From contig NZ_WNKG01000003.1 in the NCBI RefSeq assembly GCF_010119245.1, positions 62,001 through 126,000 on the forward strand: DNA of 64,000 bases, in the 5' to 3' direction. This document shows, one piece after another, positions 46,166 to 54,523 of this stretch. Below the pieces are notes generated by a model that had not been told where the DNA came from, ran no database searches, and saw only the letters and a program-made list of their open reading frames with translations. The DNA is from Cyclobacterium salsum (GTDB taxonomy: Bacteria; Bacteroidota; Bacteroidia; Cytophagales; Cyclobacteriaceae). A program made the position numbers and the translations under genes. Numbering within the stretch: position 1 is the stretch's first letter; every line of letters starts with the position of its first letter.

Positions 46166-47302
46166 TCATTCTAGACGAATCCTCACGAAGCCCAATTCAT
46201 CATCTATATTTTCATACAACCAGATTTTGTTATCCGCAAAAAAGTGTTGGCGTGGATTTTTTGGGTATTGCTCCAGATACGTCTCACCGAGCATCGTTAA
46301 ATCCTTGTCCAAAACGGTGAGGTATACTTCTGCGCCGGTTTCGATTGCTTGTCCGTATTCGTCCAGGTTTTCGGAAAATTGGGTTGTGAACGATAGCCGG
46401 ATGTAACGCTGAGATACCGGGTCCCATTTAGGAGGTAAAAAATAAATCGACTCATTGAATTTCATATAATGTTCTTCCGCCTGCAGCAGTTCCACCGTTT
46501 TTGGGAGTTTGTATTCATTTTGGTTGGGTGTAAGCTGGCTTTCCCAGGTTTTCAGGTACAGGGAATCCAACCGGATATCGTACACATAGGCTTCATTGAA
46601 TGCACCGTTGGTGATTACGATTTTGTTGTCCTGGATCGCGTGTGCTATAGGTTTTGGGCTGAACCCTCCTGTAGGTTTTCCCTCGTGTTCGATTTCCATC
46701 CGGTAGTCGTTGAGCTTCCTGGTCTCGGGCAACGGTATTTTTTCATACGACTCACTTTCCAGGTCAAACCGGATAAGAAAAAATTGGTGGTCCTGCCACT
46801 TGCCGTACAGCCCATAAAACTTGTTCGCGTCACTGGGATGCTCCATCAAGCGTATGGGAAATGTTTCCGGGCTCTCAATTTCCGGGGCTATTTTGGTCAA
46901 CTTTAGGTCCCTGACTTTCTTGCCCTCCTGATCAAATAAAGCGTTGAGTCGATCAGACCAGACCATTACCTGGTCGAATCCGGTCAATGCATAGCCGAAA
47001 ATATTTCCTCCCATTCCATCGGGACCTTCCTTTTCGTATTGGAGGGTCTCCTCCAATACCAAATCGGTCAGATTGACCTTATCAAACCTGGCCTCGCCAT
47101 AGTTATAGTGATACAGGTAGTTACCATCGGCGGAAAGCTCGGGGTGGGTAAGACCGAATTTCAGGTTGATGATGCTGCCTTGTGGATCAATGACCACCGT
47201 ATCCTGGGTCAATAAAAAATCAACATGGGCCGCTGGCTCGGATTTTTTTTCTGAGCAGCCTAAAAGAATAAGTAGACTGAATACAAGTACAGGAGTTTTC
47301 AT
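46166..47302 (-). CDS. DUF4221 (BF3164-like) lipoprotein
   Basis: A 378-residue lipoprotein (lipobox LILLGC) that I assign to the DUF4221 family, predicted beta-propeller proteins of Bacteroidota with no known function. Visible features are the repeated beta-rich units (LSADGNYLYHYNYGEARFDKVNL, YEKEGPDGMGGNIFG) and the end NKIWLYENIDDELGFVRIRLE. A second protein of the same length is encoded at 60238, and the 3' remnant of a third at 60127. These genes often flank SusCD and TonB genes. The family call rests on pattern memory; a plain six-bladed propeller lipoprotein is the fallback. Confidence 0.75.
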   Translation of the reverse strand: MKTPVLVFSLLILLGCSEKKSEPAAHVDFLLTQDTVVIDPQGSIINLKFGLTHPELSADGNYLYHYNYGEARFDKVNLTDLVLEETLQYEKEGPDGMGGNIFGYALTGFDQVMVWSDRLNALFDQEGKKVRDLKLTKIAPEIESPETFPIRLMEHPSDANKFYGLYGKWQDHQFFLIRFDLESESYEKIPLPETRKLNDYRMEIEHEGKPTGGFSPKPIAHAIQDNKIVITNGAFNEAYVYDIRLDSLYLKTWESQLTPNQNEYKLPKTVELLQAEEHYMKFNESIYFLPPKWDPVSQRYIRLSFTTQFSENLDEYGQAIETGAEVYLTVLDKDLTMLGETYLEQYPKNPRQHFFADNKIWLYENIDDELGFVRIRLE

Positions 47303-47764
47303 TGGTTTGGATTGATTGCGGTCAACAACTAGGATTCTTTTTACGGGCGAATATCCTTCTTAAAATCTGGAAAACAGGAGTTTAAATATATTTAAAATTA
47401 TAGTCTTATCGCACATTCATTGACGTATTTTAACTTCTTTTATTAAATGGAGCATGTCGAAGCGGCTGCATCCTGTCCCTAAAGATGATCGTTAAAATAA
47501 AGCTGGCGCTGAATAGACCATGTCTCATAAGGTCCACAAACGGACCGAAGGTTTCGGGTATGAAAAGGAATTGATTCGGAGTCAAGATTCCTTTCAATCC
47601 GACAGGATTTGATAATTGATCGATGTAATCCAATAGTCCGGAAGGGGTTAAATCGGAATTGCATGCCATGTAAGAAAAACGCTTCTGGAGTTTGAGTCAT
47701 ACAATCAATCCATAGAAATAAATTTCTATAAGATCTTCTTCAGCCTGACGTGTCAGTACGAACT
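47303..47764. other. Intergenic region holding a decayed REP element
   Basis: No convincing gene. It contains the upstream region of the DUF4221 gene, a GGTCC-ACAAAC-GGACC hairpin near 47531 and, at 47630-47710, a decayed relative of the right end of REP unit 3 and its flank. Confidence 0.5.
47630..47710 (+). repeat. Decayed REP end plus flank
   Basis: CCGGAAGGGGTTAAATC matches the third hairpin of the REP elements with its left arm damaged. After about 30 bases comes CGCTTCTGGAGTTTGAGTCA, which matches CGCTTCTGGAGATTGGGTCA at 45721. The same order and spacing as at 45672-45752 show that it is a second copy of that REP-plus-flank segment. Confidence 0.6.
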
Positions 47765-48010
47765 TCATTGCCGATTTTTAGCTCGCTTCTTGGCCTCCTC
47801 CAACACCTCTGACATTGATTTTGAGGAATATCCGCTTTCCTCTCCCTTAATTAGTTCAGCACGTAACCAATTTCGTTGTTCTTCATGTTCTCTTTGCCTT
47901 CGGATCAAGTCATTGATCAGCTCGCTTTTACTAGCATATTCGTTGTCTTGAATTTTTTCCTTCATCCAACGGTCATTTGGCTCATTTACTGTTATTGTTT
48001 GTCTAGCCAT
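47765..48010 (-). CDS. ParD-like (ribbon-helix-helix) antitoxin, apparently orphan
   Basis: An 81-residue protein from the ATG at 48010 (MARQTITVNEPNDRWM); an ATG at 48037 would add nine residues. It has the RHH DNA-binding start, KSELINDLIRRQREHEEQ and a charged tail (EVLEEAKKRAKNRQ), all typical of ParD antitoxins of type II toxin-antitoxin pairs. The ParE toxin normally follows directly or overlaps, but the 335 bases downstream on this strand hold no ParE-like frame. It lies between the two halves of a repeat array, which suggests a rearranged or decaying locus. Confidence 0.82.
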   Translation of the reverse strand: MARQTITVNEPNDRWMKEKIQDNEYASKSELINDLIRRQREHEEQRNWLRAELIKGEESGYSSKSMSEVLEEAKKRAKNRQ

Positions 48011-48037
48011 TACGTCAATTTTGGTGTAAAAATACAC

Positions 48038-48404
48038 CGGTTAACCTGCATAAGCAAGTTTTCCGATTAAGACCAGAAATTGGTATGGCCGGCAAATGCG
48101 CATTAAATGAGCGATTTCTATACATGGGCTCCATTCTTTGTGACCAGCCGCTGGCTGTAGTATCCATGACACCCTTCTATCAAGAACGAATGTAAATGAT
48201 GCAATCGTCAAAAGGCCAATTGCAATGGCCAGCAACAAACCTCACGAGGGAAAGATTTACAAAATGTTTAGCAGAAAAGGAAAACAACTGGTTTATCGCT
48301 GAAGGTGTTGCATTTAGGAGCTTGTCATCTCCAATAGAATATATTAAGCGTTTTTCCCATCAACAATGGTGTCCTGCAACTAGGACGGATGGCTTGAGAA
48401 AAGC
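48038..48404. other. Non-coding region with dispersed repeat copy 3
   Basis: No supported gene. It includes the promoter side of the ParD gene and the third copy of the 90-bp dispersed repeat; the rest shows no recognisable feature. Confidence 0.5.
48150..48273 (+). repeat. Dispersed 90-bp repeat, copy 3
   Basis: Third copy: GCTGGCTGTAGTATCCATGA, TCTATCAAGAACGAATG and the hairpin GGCCA-ATTGCAA-TGGCC (48214-48230). The tail ACGAGGGAAAGATTTACAAA matches copy 2 beyond the hairpin. Confidence 0.75.
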
Positions 48405-48439
48405 AATAAAAAAACCATGCCTTCAGAGAAAGCATGGTT
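48405..48439 (-). terminator. Rho-independent terminator of the barrel protein gene
   Basis: Read on the minus strand, AACCATGC and GCATGGTT form an eight-base stem followed by a run of seven T residues. It starts about 20 bases after the stop of the minus-strand gene that ends at 48462. Confidence 0.85.
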
Positions 48440-48461
48440 ACCAAAAGGAAATAAATTTGAT

Positions 48462-49142
48462 TTAAAAACCGAAACCTAAGTAGATTTGACCTACCCCATT
48501 TTTAGAGTTGTCAGTCAGGTTTCCAGCCAGGCCATCATTTCCGACCTGCCTAAGGCCATAATTATACCGGGCGCCCACGTTTACATTCTTGATGTCAAAT
48601 CCAACGCCGACGACCAGCCCGTAGTCTATCCGGTTAAAGTCATCCGTGTTTAATTCGCGAACCTCGGTGGGGCTGGTTTCGGATGATTTCCAGTTATTTA
48701 CATTCGCAGAAAGCAAATAGCTCAGGTAGGGGCCTGCATGAACATTCAAAGGTCCCAGGTTGACCGCCAAAGCGATGGGTACCTGTATGTAATTAAGATT
48801 GAACCGGATCTCTCCACTCTCGATTCCAAAGACGCTTTCGAAATCGGAACCTCCATAAGAAACTTTGGAACCCATGTTGGTATACAATACTTCAGGCTGT
48901 ACGGCGACGAAGCTATTGACAGGTATTTTTCCAAAAACCCCAAAATGAATACCGGCCTTCATATTCTCGTCTTGAACGTTGGGCTGATCCACGTACAGTT
49001 GTGATAAGTTAAGCCCTCCTTTGATGCCAAATTTAGGCCCTGGATTGTTGTTTTGGGCAAAAGTGCCGGAGATGCCCGCCAGGAAGGTCAAAAAGACCAG
49101 GGATACGGCGGTAACTATACGAATTGATGCTAAATTGTTCAT
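48462..49142 (-). CDS. PorT-like outer membrane beta-barrel protein
   Basis: A 226-residue protein from the ATG at 49142 (MNNLASIRIV), with a signal peptide ending near GTFAQ. An upstream ATG at 49256 would add a hydrophobic stretch with no sense. It has the barrel signature FGIKGGLNLSQLY and alternating beta strands (VQPEVLYTNMGSKVSYGG, IDYGLVVGVGFDIKNVNVGARYNYG) and ends LGFGF with a terminal Phe, as outer membrane barrels do. It belongs to the outer-membrane-beta-barrel/PorT-like group; the exact role is unknown. It is a single gene with its own terminator. Confidence 0.88.
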   Translation of the reverse strand: MNNLASIRIVTAVSLVFLTFLAGISGTFAQNNNPGPKFGIKGGLNLSQLYVDQPNVQDENMKAGIHFGVFGKIPVNSFVAVQPEVLYTNMGSKVSYGGSDFESVFGIESGEIRFNLNYIQVPIALAVNLGPLNVHAGPYLSYLLSANVNNWKSSETSPTEVRELNTDDFNRIDYGLVVGVGFDIKNVNVGARYNYGLRQVGNDGLAGNLTDNSKNGVGQIYLGFGF

Positions 49143-49453
49143 GATTTTGTCCGTTACAATAATTATAAGGTTTATTAACAAGACAAATTTACTACTTATT
49201 TTTGTTAAAATATTACAATAAAAAATAATAATATTATATATTTTTTTGCTGTGCATTCCTGAAGTATAAAACGGCTTTTAACCCCAGTTTGATCAATGTA
49301 TTTACCTGAAATGTGTATTTTGCCAAACGACATTCTTCTTGACCTAATCGGGCAGAGGAAAGTCAAGGTGTCCGAATACCGACCAATCGAATGCGGACAA
49401 ATTCCTCCGGCGCAGTCAGGGGATTGCGTAAAATTTGTTAATCCGATAAAAAA
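49143..49453. other. Intergenic region upstream of the barrel protein gene
   Basis: Very AT-rich around 49190-49250 (runs such as AATAATAATATTATATA), which fits the promoter of the minus-strand barrel gene. The remainder, after the end of the minus-strand sulfatase gene, shows no gene or clear hairpin. Confidence 0.5.
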
Positions 49454-50788
49454 TTAATCCCGGTCGTCTTTTCGGTAGCTTTCCAACAACCCCATCAGGT
49501 GTTTGACTTTTTCCGGATGCTCTCGGGACAAGTCCCGGGTTTCTCTGAAATCGGCTTTTAGGTCATACAGTTCCTTACTTCCATCTTGCCGAACCAGGAG
49601 TTTCCAATCTCCCTCCCGCACGGCGGAAGCTCCCTTTATTTTCCAGTAAAAGGAACGGGTCGGTTGCGGGCTAGCCTCTGGGTTTTGCAGGTATTTCCAA
49701 ATGGATTCCCCATCTATACGCTGCCTTTCCGGATTCGGAATTCCTACAAGTTCCAACAGGCTGGGAAGCCAGTCAGCCATATGGACAGGCAGGGACATTT
49801 TCCCGGAAGCGAGCCTGCCCGGCCAGTTGATGATTCCGGGAACCCGTATACCTCCTTCATAAAGGTCTCCTTTCCAGCCCCTAAGAGGATAGTTATTGCC
49901 CAATACTGAATGCGGTTTGTCTGCATACTTTCCCCGGTAGTGCTCCGTGCTTTGCCAGCTTTTTTGCCCGCCGTTATCACTCAGAAACAAAATGACCGTG
50001 TTTTCTCGCTGACCGGTTTCCTCCAAGGTTTTCAGAATTTTGCCAATGCCCTCATCCAGATGGGAAACACTGGCGGCAAATAACTTTCTGGAGGGGTGCA
50101 TCTGCGGTTTGTCATCATACAGGGAAAGGTAGGCTTCCGTTTCCTCCAGCGGATAATGTGGTACATGATGGGCCAGATACAGAAAAAAGGGTTTTTCCCG
50201 CTGTTCCTCGATTATCCGGATGGCCTCGGCAGTAAGTAGATCCGTCACGTGCCCCTGCTCGTCCAGGTATTGATCGTTTCTATGCCAGGATCTTCTATCG
50301 GTTAGCTCGGTTTCTGTTTTGTATTCATGGGTGTAAGGGTCTATCTGTCCGTCAAAATAGCCATAGGATTGATCAAACCCGTACTTCAACGGGGTGTAGG
50401 GAGGAGAACCCAGGTGCCATTTTCCTACAATGGCGGTAAAATAGCCTGCATCCCGTAGCAAGGAAGGGAGTGTCGGTGTACCCAAATCGATCACCTCCCC
50501 ATATGCCGGTGCCAAAACCCCAAACCTGCTGGGGAACTTTCCCGTCATCAGGCTGACCCGGGTCGGGGTGCAGGTGGGCATCACGTAAAACTGCTCCAGA
50601 ATTTTCCCATTCCGGGCCAGGCGATCAATGTTTGGCGTGAGAATTTCCGAACCCTGGTATCCCACATCCGACCAACCCAGGTCGTCCGGAACGATCACAA
50701 GGATGTTTGGCTTCTGTTCGGTTTGTGCGGTGGAGGGGGTGACGAGTAAATAGAGAAGGAAAGGTAATACGGCGTATAGGTTTTTCAT
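49454..50788 (-). CDS. Exported type I sulfatase (arylsulfatase B-like)
   Basis: A sulfatase of about 444 residues from ATG 50788 (MKNLYAVLPFLLYLL), whose signal peptide ends near STAQ; the frame is open to an ATG at 50881 that adds 31 unlikely residues. Motifs: VPDDLGWSDVGYQGSEI, Cys73-Thr-Pro-Thr-Arg, GKWHLGSPPYTPLKYGFDQSYGY and LSDNGGQ. The GYxGSEIxTPNIDRLARNG and YGYFDGQIDPYTH patterns resemble arylsulfatase B/N-acetylgalactosamine-4-sulfatase enzymes. It is the only sulfatase on the minus strand and is transcribed away from the SusCD operon at 51414, probably from a shared control region. Confidence 0.93.
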   Translation of the reverse strand: MKNLYAVLPFLLYLLVTPSTAQTEQKPNILVIVPDDLGWSDVGYQGSEILTPNIDRLARNGKILEQFYVMPTCTPTRVSLMTGKFPSRFGVLAPAYGEVIDLGTPTLPSLLRDAGYFTAIVGKWHLGSPPYTPLKYGFDQSYGYFDGQIDPYTHEYKTETELTDRRSWHRNDQYLDEQGHVTDLLTAEAIRIIEEQREKPFFLYLAHHVPHYPLEETEAYLSLYDDKPQMHPSRKLFAASVSHLDEGIGKILKTLEETGQRENTVILFLSDNGGQKSWQSTEHYRGKYADKPHSVLGNNYPLRGWKGDLYEGGIRVPGIINWPGRLASGKMSLPVHMADWLPSLLELVGIPNPERQRIDGESIWKYLQNPEASPQPTRSFYWKIKGASAVREGDWKLLVRQDGSKELYDLKADFRETRDLSREHPEKVKHLMGLLESYRKDDRD

Positions 50789-51413
50789 TTTGGGAAATTG
50801 CTTTTCGTTTGATACAAAGTAAGAAAATTTCATATAAAGTTCGCCCGTATCGGTAAGGGTTTTTGGTTGTTTTACTCCCATTAGCCGAGGCTATGAAACA
50901 CAAGCAGGCATTATTATCAAGAAAGGCAGTTTTTGGGTAGAAAAGCCGGGCAAAGAAAGGGCTACCGGGATTTATCTTTAAGACCTCACCGGAATTGGTA
51001 AATGAAATTATCGTCCTAGCGATTTACTTTAAATAATTGTCAAGAAAAAAATTTTTAATTAATTAACTATTAAATTTCAATATTCATTTGAATAAATCAC
51101 TATTTTTTTCAAAATTTAATAGTTGATTTAACAGTGTGTAAAAAAGTTTTATGAAGAGTGGTTTTTCGCTGATATGGAACTTGAAATAGCATTTGTTTCA
51201 GTACCTATAGGTGCCATAAAACTTTTTTTAGAGAAATAGAGATTTACTCCCCAAAACAGGCAAGCAAAACCAACTGCCGTGTTGCAAGGACCGAAGGCAT
51301 TGACCCAAATCAAAACCTGGCTTTGTACTAGAATATTACCCTATTAAACCGGGATCTAATTATTAAATAGATCCAAGATTCAAACTATTTTACTACTAAA
51401 TTTTAAAACTTTC
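50789..51413. promoter_or_regulatory. Divergent control region, sulfatase / SusC
   Basis: A 625-base region between a minus-strand sulfatase and a plus-strand SusC gene. It is AT-rich from 51020 to 51140 (AATTAATTAACTATTAAATTT) with TATTAAATTT and AAATTTAATAGT arms near 51069 and 51112 that could pair. It must hold both promoters; no known operator could be fixed. Confidence 0.6.
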
Positions 51414-54400
51414 ATGAACGAAAAATTACCAATTAAACGGGGGACGAGAAATTTCCTGTTTGCTGTTCAGTTCCTGGCCCTGTTGGCGTTCTGCCTTCCC
51501 GGAACTTCGCAGGCGAATGAAATCCCCGAAAACGTTTGGGACCTGACCATTCAGGGCACCATTTTGGACGAGAATGGGCAACCCATGCCCGGGGCTACGA
51601 TAACCGTAGCCGGAAGCAATACCGGGACGGTTTCCGATATTGACGGGAAATTTTCCCTTACCGTTCCCGATCAGGCAAGTATCGTGGTGTCTTTTATTGG
51701 CTATACCACCCAGACCATAGAGGTGGGTAACCGGACGGAGTTTACCATTCAGATGATCGCTGATGAAACCTCCTTGAATGAGGTTTTGGTAGTGGGCTAT
51801 GGAACGCAGGAAAAGCGGGATGTGACCGGTGCGGTATCCTCCATCAAAGGCGGCGATATCCAAAACTTGCCCGTCTCAGGTGCGGCTCAGGCCTTACAGG
51901 GAAGGGCCGCCGGTGTCAATGTGGTTCGAAATGGAGGTGCCCCCGGCAATCAGGGCTCCATACGGATCAGGGGAACTGGTACCCTCAACAACGCAGATCC
52001 GCTGATAATCATAGATGGTGTACCAGGAGGAAATTTAAACGATGTGAATCCCAACAACATCGAATCCATTGAGGTGCTCAAGGATGCCTCGGCGTCTGCC
52101 ATTTATGGAACCCGTGCGGCCAATGGCGTGGTGATTGTAACCACGAAAAGGGGAGATTTTGACCAACCCTTGAAATTTGAATTGAACGGATACACAGGGG
52201 TTTCCAATGCCATCAAAACCATTGATGTACTGGAAGCACCGGATCTGGCACTTTTAAAGCGGGAACGCTACACCAATGACGGCCTGGCCATCAATCCCAT
52301 CTGGGAAAACCCCGCCTATCAAACCCAACAAACCAACTGGCAGGAAGAATTACTGGGACAGGGCAGCACTCGAAACATGGACCTGACTTTGACCGGAGGG
52401 AATAAAAATTCTTCCTTTATGTTATCGGGGGGGGTTTTTGAAGAAAAGGGAATGATTACCAATTCCAACTTTCGTCGGCTTAGTTTTCGGTTAAACTCCG
52501 ATCACAAGATCAGCGATCGGTTTAAAATTGGCCAAAACCTGCAATTGGTATCCATCAACCAGGTCAGTCCCAATACCTTGTCCGCTCAAACGGGTGTTTT
52601 ATGGAGCGCCATCCGGTTTCATCCGGGATTGCCGGTTCGCAATGAAGATGGAAGCTATAGCTCCTCCCAGATCTCCGGAGAATTTGGGGATATCAACAAT
52701 CCCATTTTCACGCAGGAAACACAAGATAATAACAACACCAGCCACAAACTATTGGGCAATGTTCAGGCGGAATATGAGATCCTGGAAGGCTTGAAAGTCC
52801 GTGCCAATCTTGGCTTGGAGGGCGCCATTAGTGATGGCTATAATTTCAATATTATTGTCAATGATCAGATCAGGGCAAGTCCGCGCAATAGCTTGTCGAG
52901 AAGCTACAATGAGTATTATTCCCTACTGGCCGAATATTTTATTTCCTATGACAGGGTATTTGCCGATCTGCACAAAGTGAATTTTGTAGGAGGGTATACC
53001 ACCCAAACTTTCAACTCGGATGGATTTAATGCCAGTAAGCTGGATTTTATTGATGAGTCCTTCGATCAGCGGTTTTTAGACGTGGGGCAAACCCTGAATT
53101 CCATCGGAGGCGGCAAATCGTACGATGCGCTGGCTTCTTATTTTGGACGGGTAGCTTACGATTACGACGAACGGTATTTGGTTACGGCTACTTTCAGAAG
53201 TGACGGATCATCGAAATTCGCACCAGGGAACCGATGGGGTTATTTTCCCGCCTTTTCGCTGGGCTGGCGGATTTCGGAGGAAGCCTTTTTCCAAAATGTG
53301 GGTTTTATCTCCAATCTTAAGCTTACCGGGGGCTGGGGAAGTCTCGGGAATCAAAATGTACCGGGCTTGCAGTATTTGGCCCTTATCAGCTCTGGAAGAA
53401 GGTATTCCTTTGGGGGTAACCAAACGGTGGGCGCGGCACAAACCCGAATTCCGAACCTGAACATTACTTGGGAATCTGCTCAGATGACCAACTTCGGTCT
53501 GGACATCGGTTTTTTGGAAAACCGGTTGTTGGCCAATTTTAATTACTTCATTAAGGATACCAAGGACATGTTGATTGCTCCTCCAACCATTGGTAGCATT
53601 GGCACGGCTCAGATACCGAACCAAAACATCGGGGAACTACGGAACCAGGGATTGGAGATGGAATTGTTGTTTCGGGAAAATAAAGGTAAGCTGTTTTATT
53701 CCGTCAGTGGAAACGCTTCTTTTATAAAAAATGAGGTAACCCAGCTGGCCGATGGTAATTTTATCGGTTCACGCCTATACGGTCGCTCCAGTCAGGAATT
53801 GTCGCGGACATACGAAGGGTTTCCGATTGCCAGCTTTTATGGATGGCGGGCAGATGGTATTTATCAAACCACCGAATCCATTCAAAACGATCCCAACGTT
53901 GCCAATGACCCCAGAAGGAGCGAAGGATTGATACAGCCGGGAGACGTTCGGTTTATTGACCTGAACGGGGATGGGCTGATTGACGAACAAGACCGGGAAG
54001 TCATCGGAAATCCGCATCCCAAGGTGGTGTATGGGTTAAACGCAGAACTAGGATACGGTAACTTTGATTTGAGTTTGTTCTTTTTGGGCAATGCCGGTTT
54101 TGATATTTATAATGCCGACCGGATGCAAGGCATCGACCCCACCTATCCGTTTAATATGTATGCCGAAACCATCAATCGTTGGAATGGGCAGGGAAGTAGC
54201 AACGAAATCCCCAGGATGACGACCAAGCGGGATAATCTCAATCACCGTACTTCTGATCTGTTTTTGGAAAAAGGTGATTTCTTCCGGCTAAAGAACCTGG
54301 TAGTAGGGTACACCTTGCCTGAAATGCTTACCTCTCGGGTAGGGGTGACCAAGGCGAGGTTTTATGTAACCGGCCAGAATGTCTTTATTCTGACGGGATA

Positions 54401-54515
54401 CACCGGAATGGATCCTGAATTGGGATACACGGACGGAAATCTACAGTTAAATGCAGATTTTGCTCAATATCCACAAGCCCGAAGCTGGACGATTGGTACC
54501 ACCATAACATTTTAA
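51414..54515 (+). CDS. SusC/RagA-family TonB-dependent transporter
   Basis: A 1033-residue transporter without an STN domain. After the signal peptide (ends near SQANE) come the carboxypeptidase-regulatory-like domain (IQGTILDENGQPMPGATITV, residues about 48-125), EVLVVGYGTQEKRDVTGA, the plug (SIRIRGTGTLNN, VLKDASASAIYGTRAANGVV) and the barrel, with DLNGDGLIDEQDRE near the C-terminus and a final Phe. SusD follows after 8 bases. The operon faces the arylsulfatase B-like gene across the divergent region, which suggests one coordinated locus for a sulfated galactosamine- or uronate-type glycan, an inference. Confidence 0.95.
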   Translation: MNEKLPIKRGTRNFLFAVQFLALLAFCLPGTSQANEIPENVWDLTIQGTILDENGQPMPGATITVAGSNTGTVSDIDGKFSLTVPDQASIVVSFIGYTTQTIEVGNRTEFTIQMIADETSLNEVLVVGYGTQEKRDVTGAVSSIKGGDIQNLPVSGAAQALQGRAAGVNVVRNGGAPGNQGSIRIRGTGTLNNADPLIIIDGVPGGNLNDVNPNNIESIEVLKDASASAIYGTRAANGVVIVTTKRGDFDQPLKFELNGYTGVSNAIKTIDVLEAPDLALLKRERYTNDGLAINPIWENPAYQTQQTNWQEELLGQGSTRNMDLTLTGGNKNSSFMLSGGVFEEKGMITNSNFRRLSFRLNSDHKISDRFKIGQNLQLVSINQVSPNTLSAQTGVLWSAIRFHPGLPVRNEDGSYSSSQISGEFGDINNPIFTQETQDNNNTSHKLLGNVQAEYEILEGLKVRANLGLEGAISDGYNFNIIVNDQIRASPRNSLSRSYNEYYSLLAEYFISYDRVFADLHKVNFVGGYTTQTFNSDGFNASKLDFIDESFDQRFLDVGQTLNSIGGGKSYDALASYFGRVAYDYDERYLVTATFRSDGSSKFAPGNRWGYFPAFSLGWRISEEAFFQNVGFISNLKLTGGWGSLGNQNVPGLQYLALISSGRRYSFGGNQTVGAAQTRIPNLNITWESAQMTNFGLDIGFLENRLLANFNYFIKDTKDMLIAPPTIGSIGTAQIPNQNIGELRNQGLEMELLFRENKGKLFYSVSGNASFIKNEVTQLADGNFIGSRLYGRSSQELSRTYEGFPIASFYGWRADGIYQTTESIQNDPNVANDPRRSEGLIQPGDVRFIDLNGDGLIDEQDREVIGNPHPKVVYGLNAELGYGNFDLSLFFLGNAGFDIYNADRMQGIDPTYPFNMYAETINRWNGQGSSNEIPRMTTKRDNLNHRTSDLFLEKGDFFRLKNLVVGYTLPEMLTSRVGVTKARFYVTGQNVFILTGYTGMDPELGYTDGNLQLNADFAQYPQARSWTIGTTITF

Positions 54516-54523
54516 GTTAAGCC

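Noticed and set aside
46469-46906. A 145-codon frame antisense to the DUF4221 lipoprotein
   Set aside because: No start context, no recognisable domain, and it lies wholly inside a convincing gene on the other strand.
51184-51204. A TTTGTTTCAG word before the SusC at 51414 resembling the FecR upstream element
   Set aside because: Only about ten bases match and the rest of the element is absent; likely chance in AT-rich DNA.
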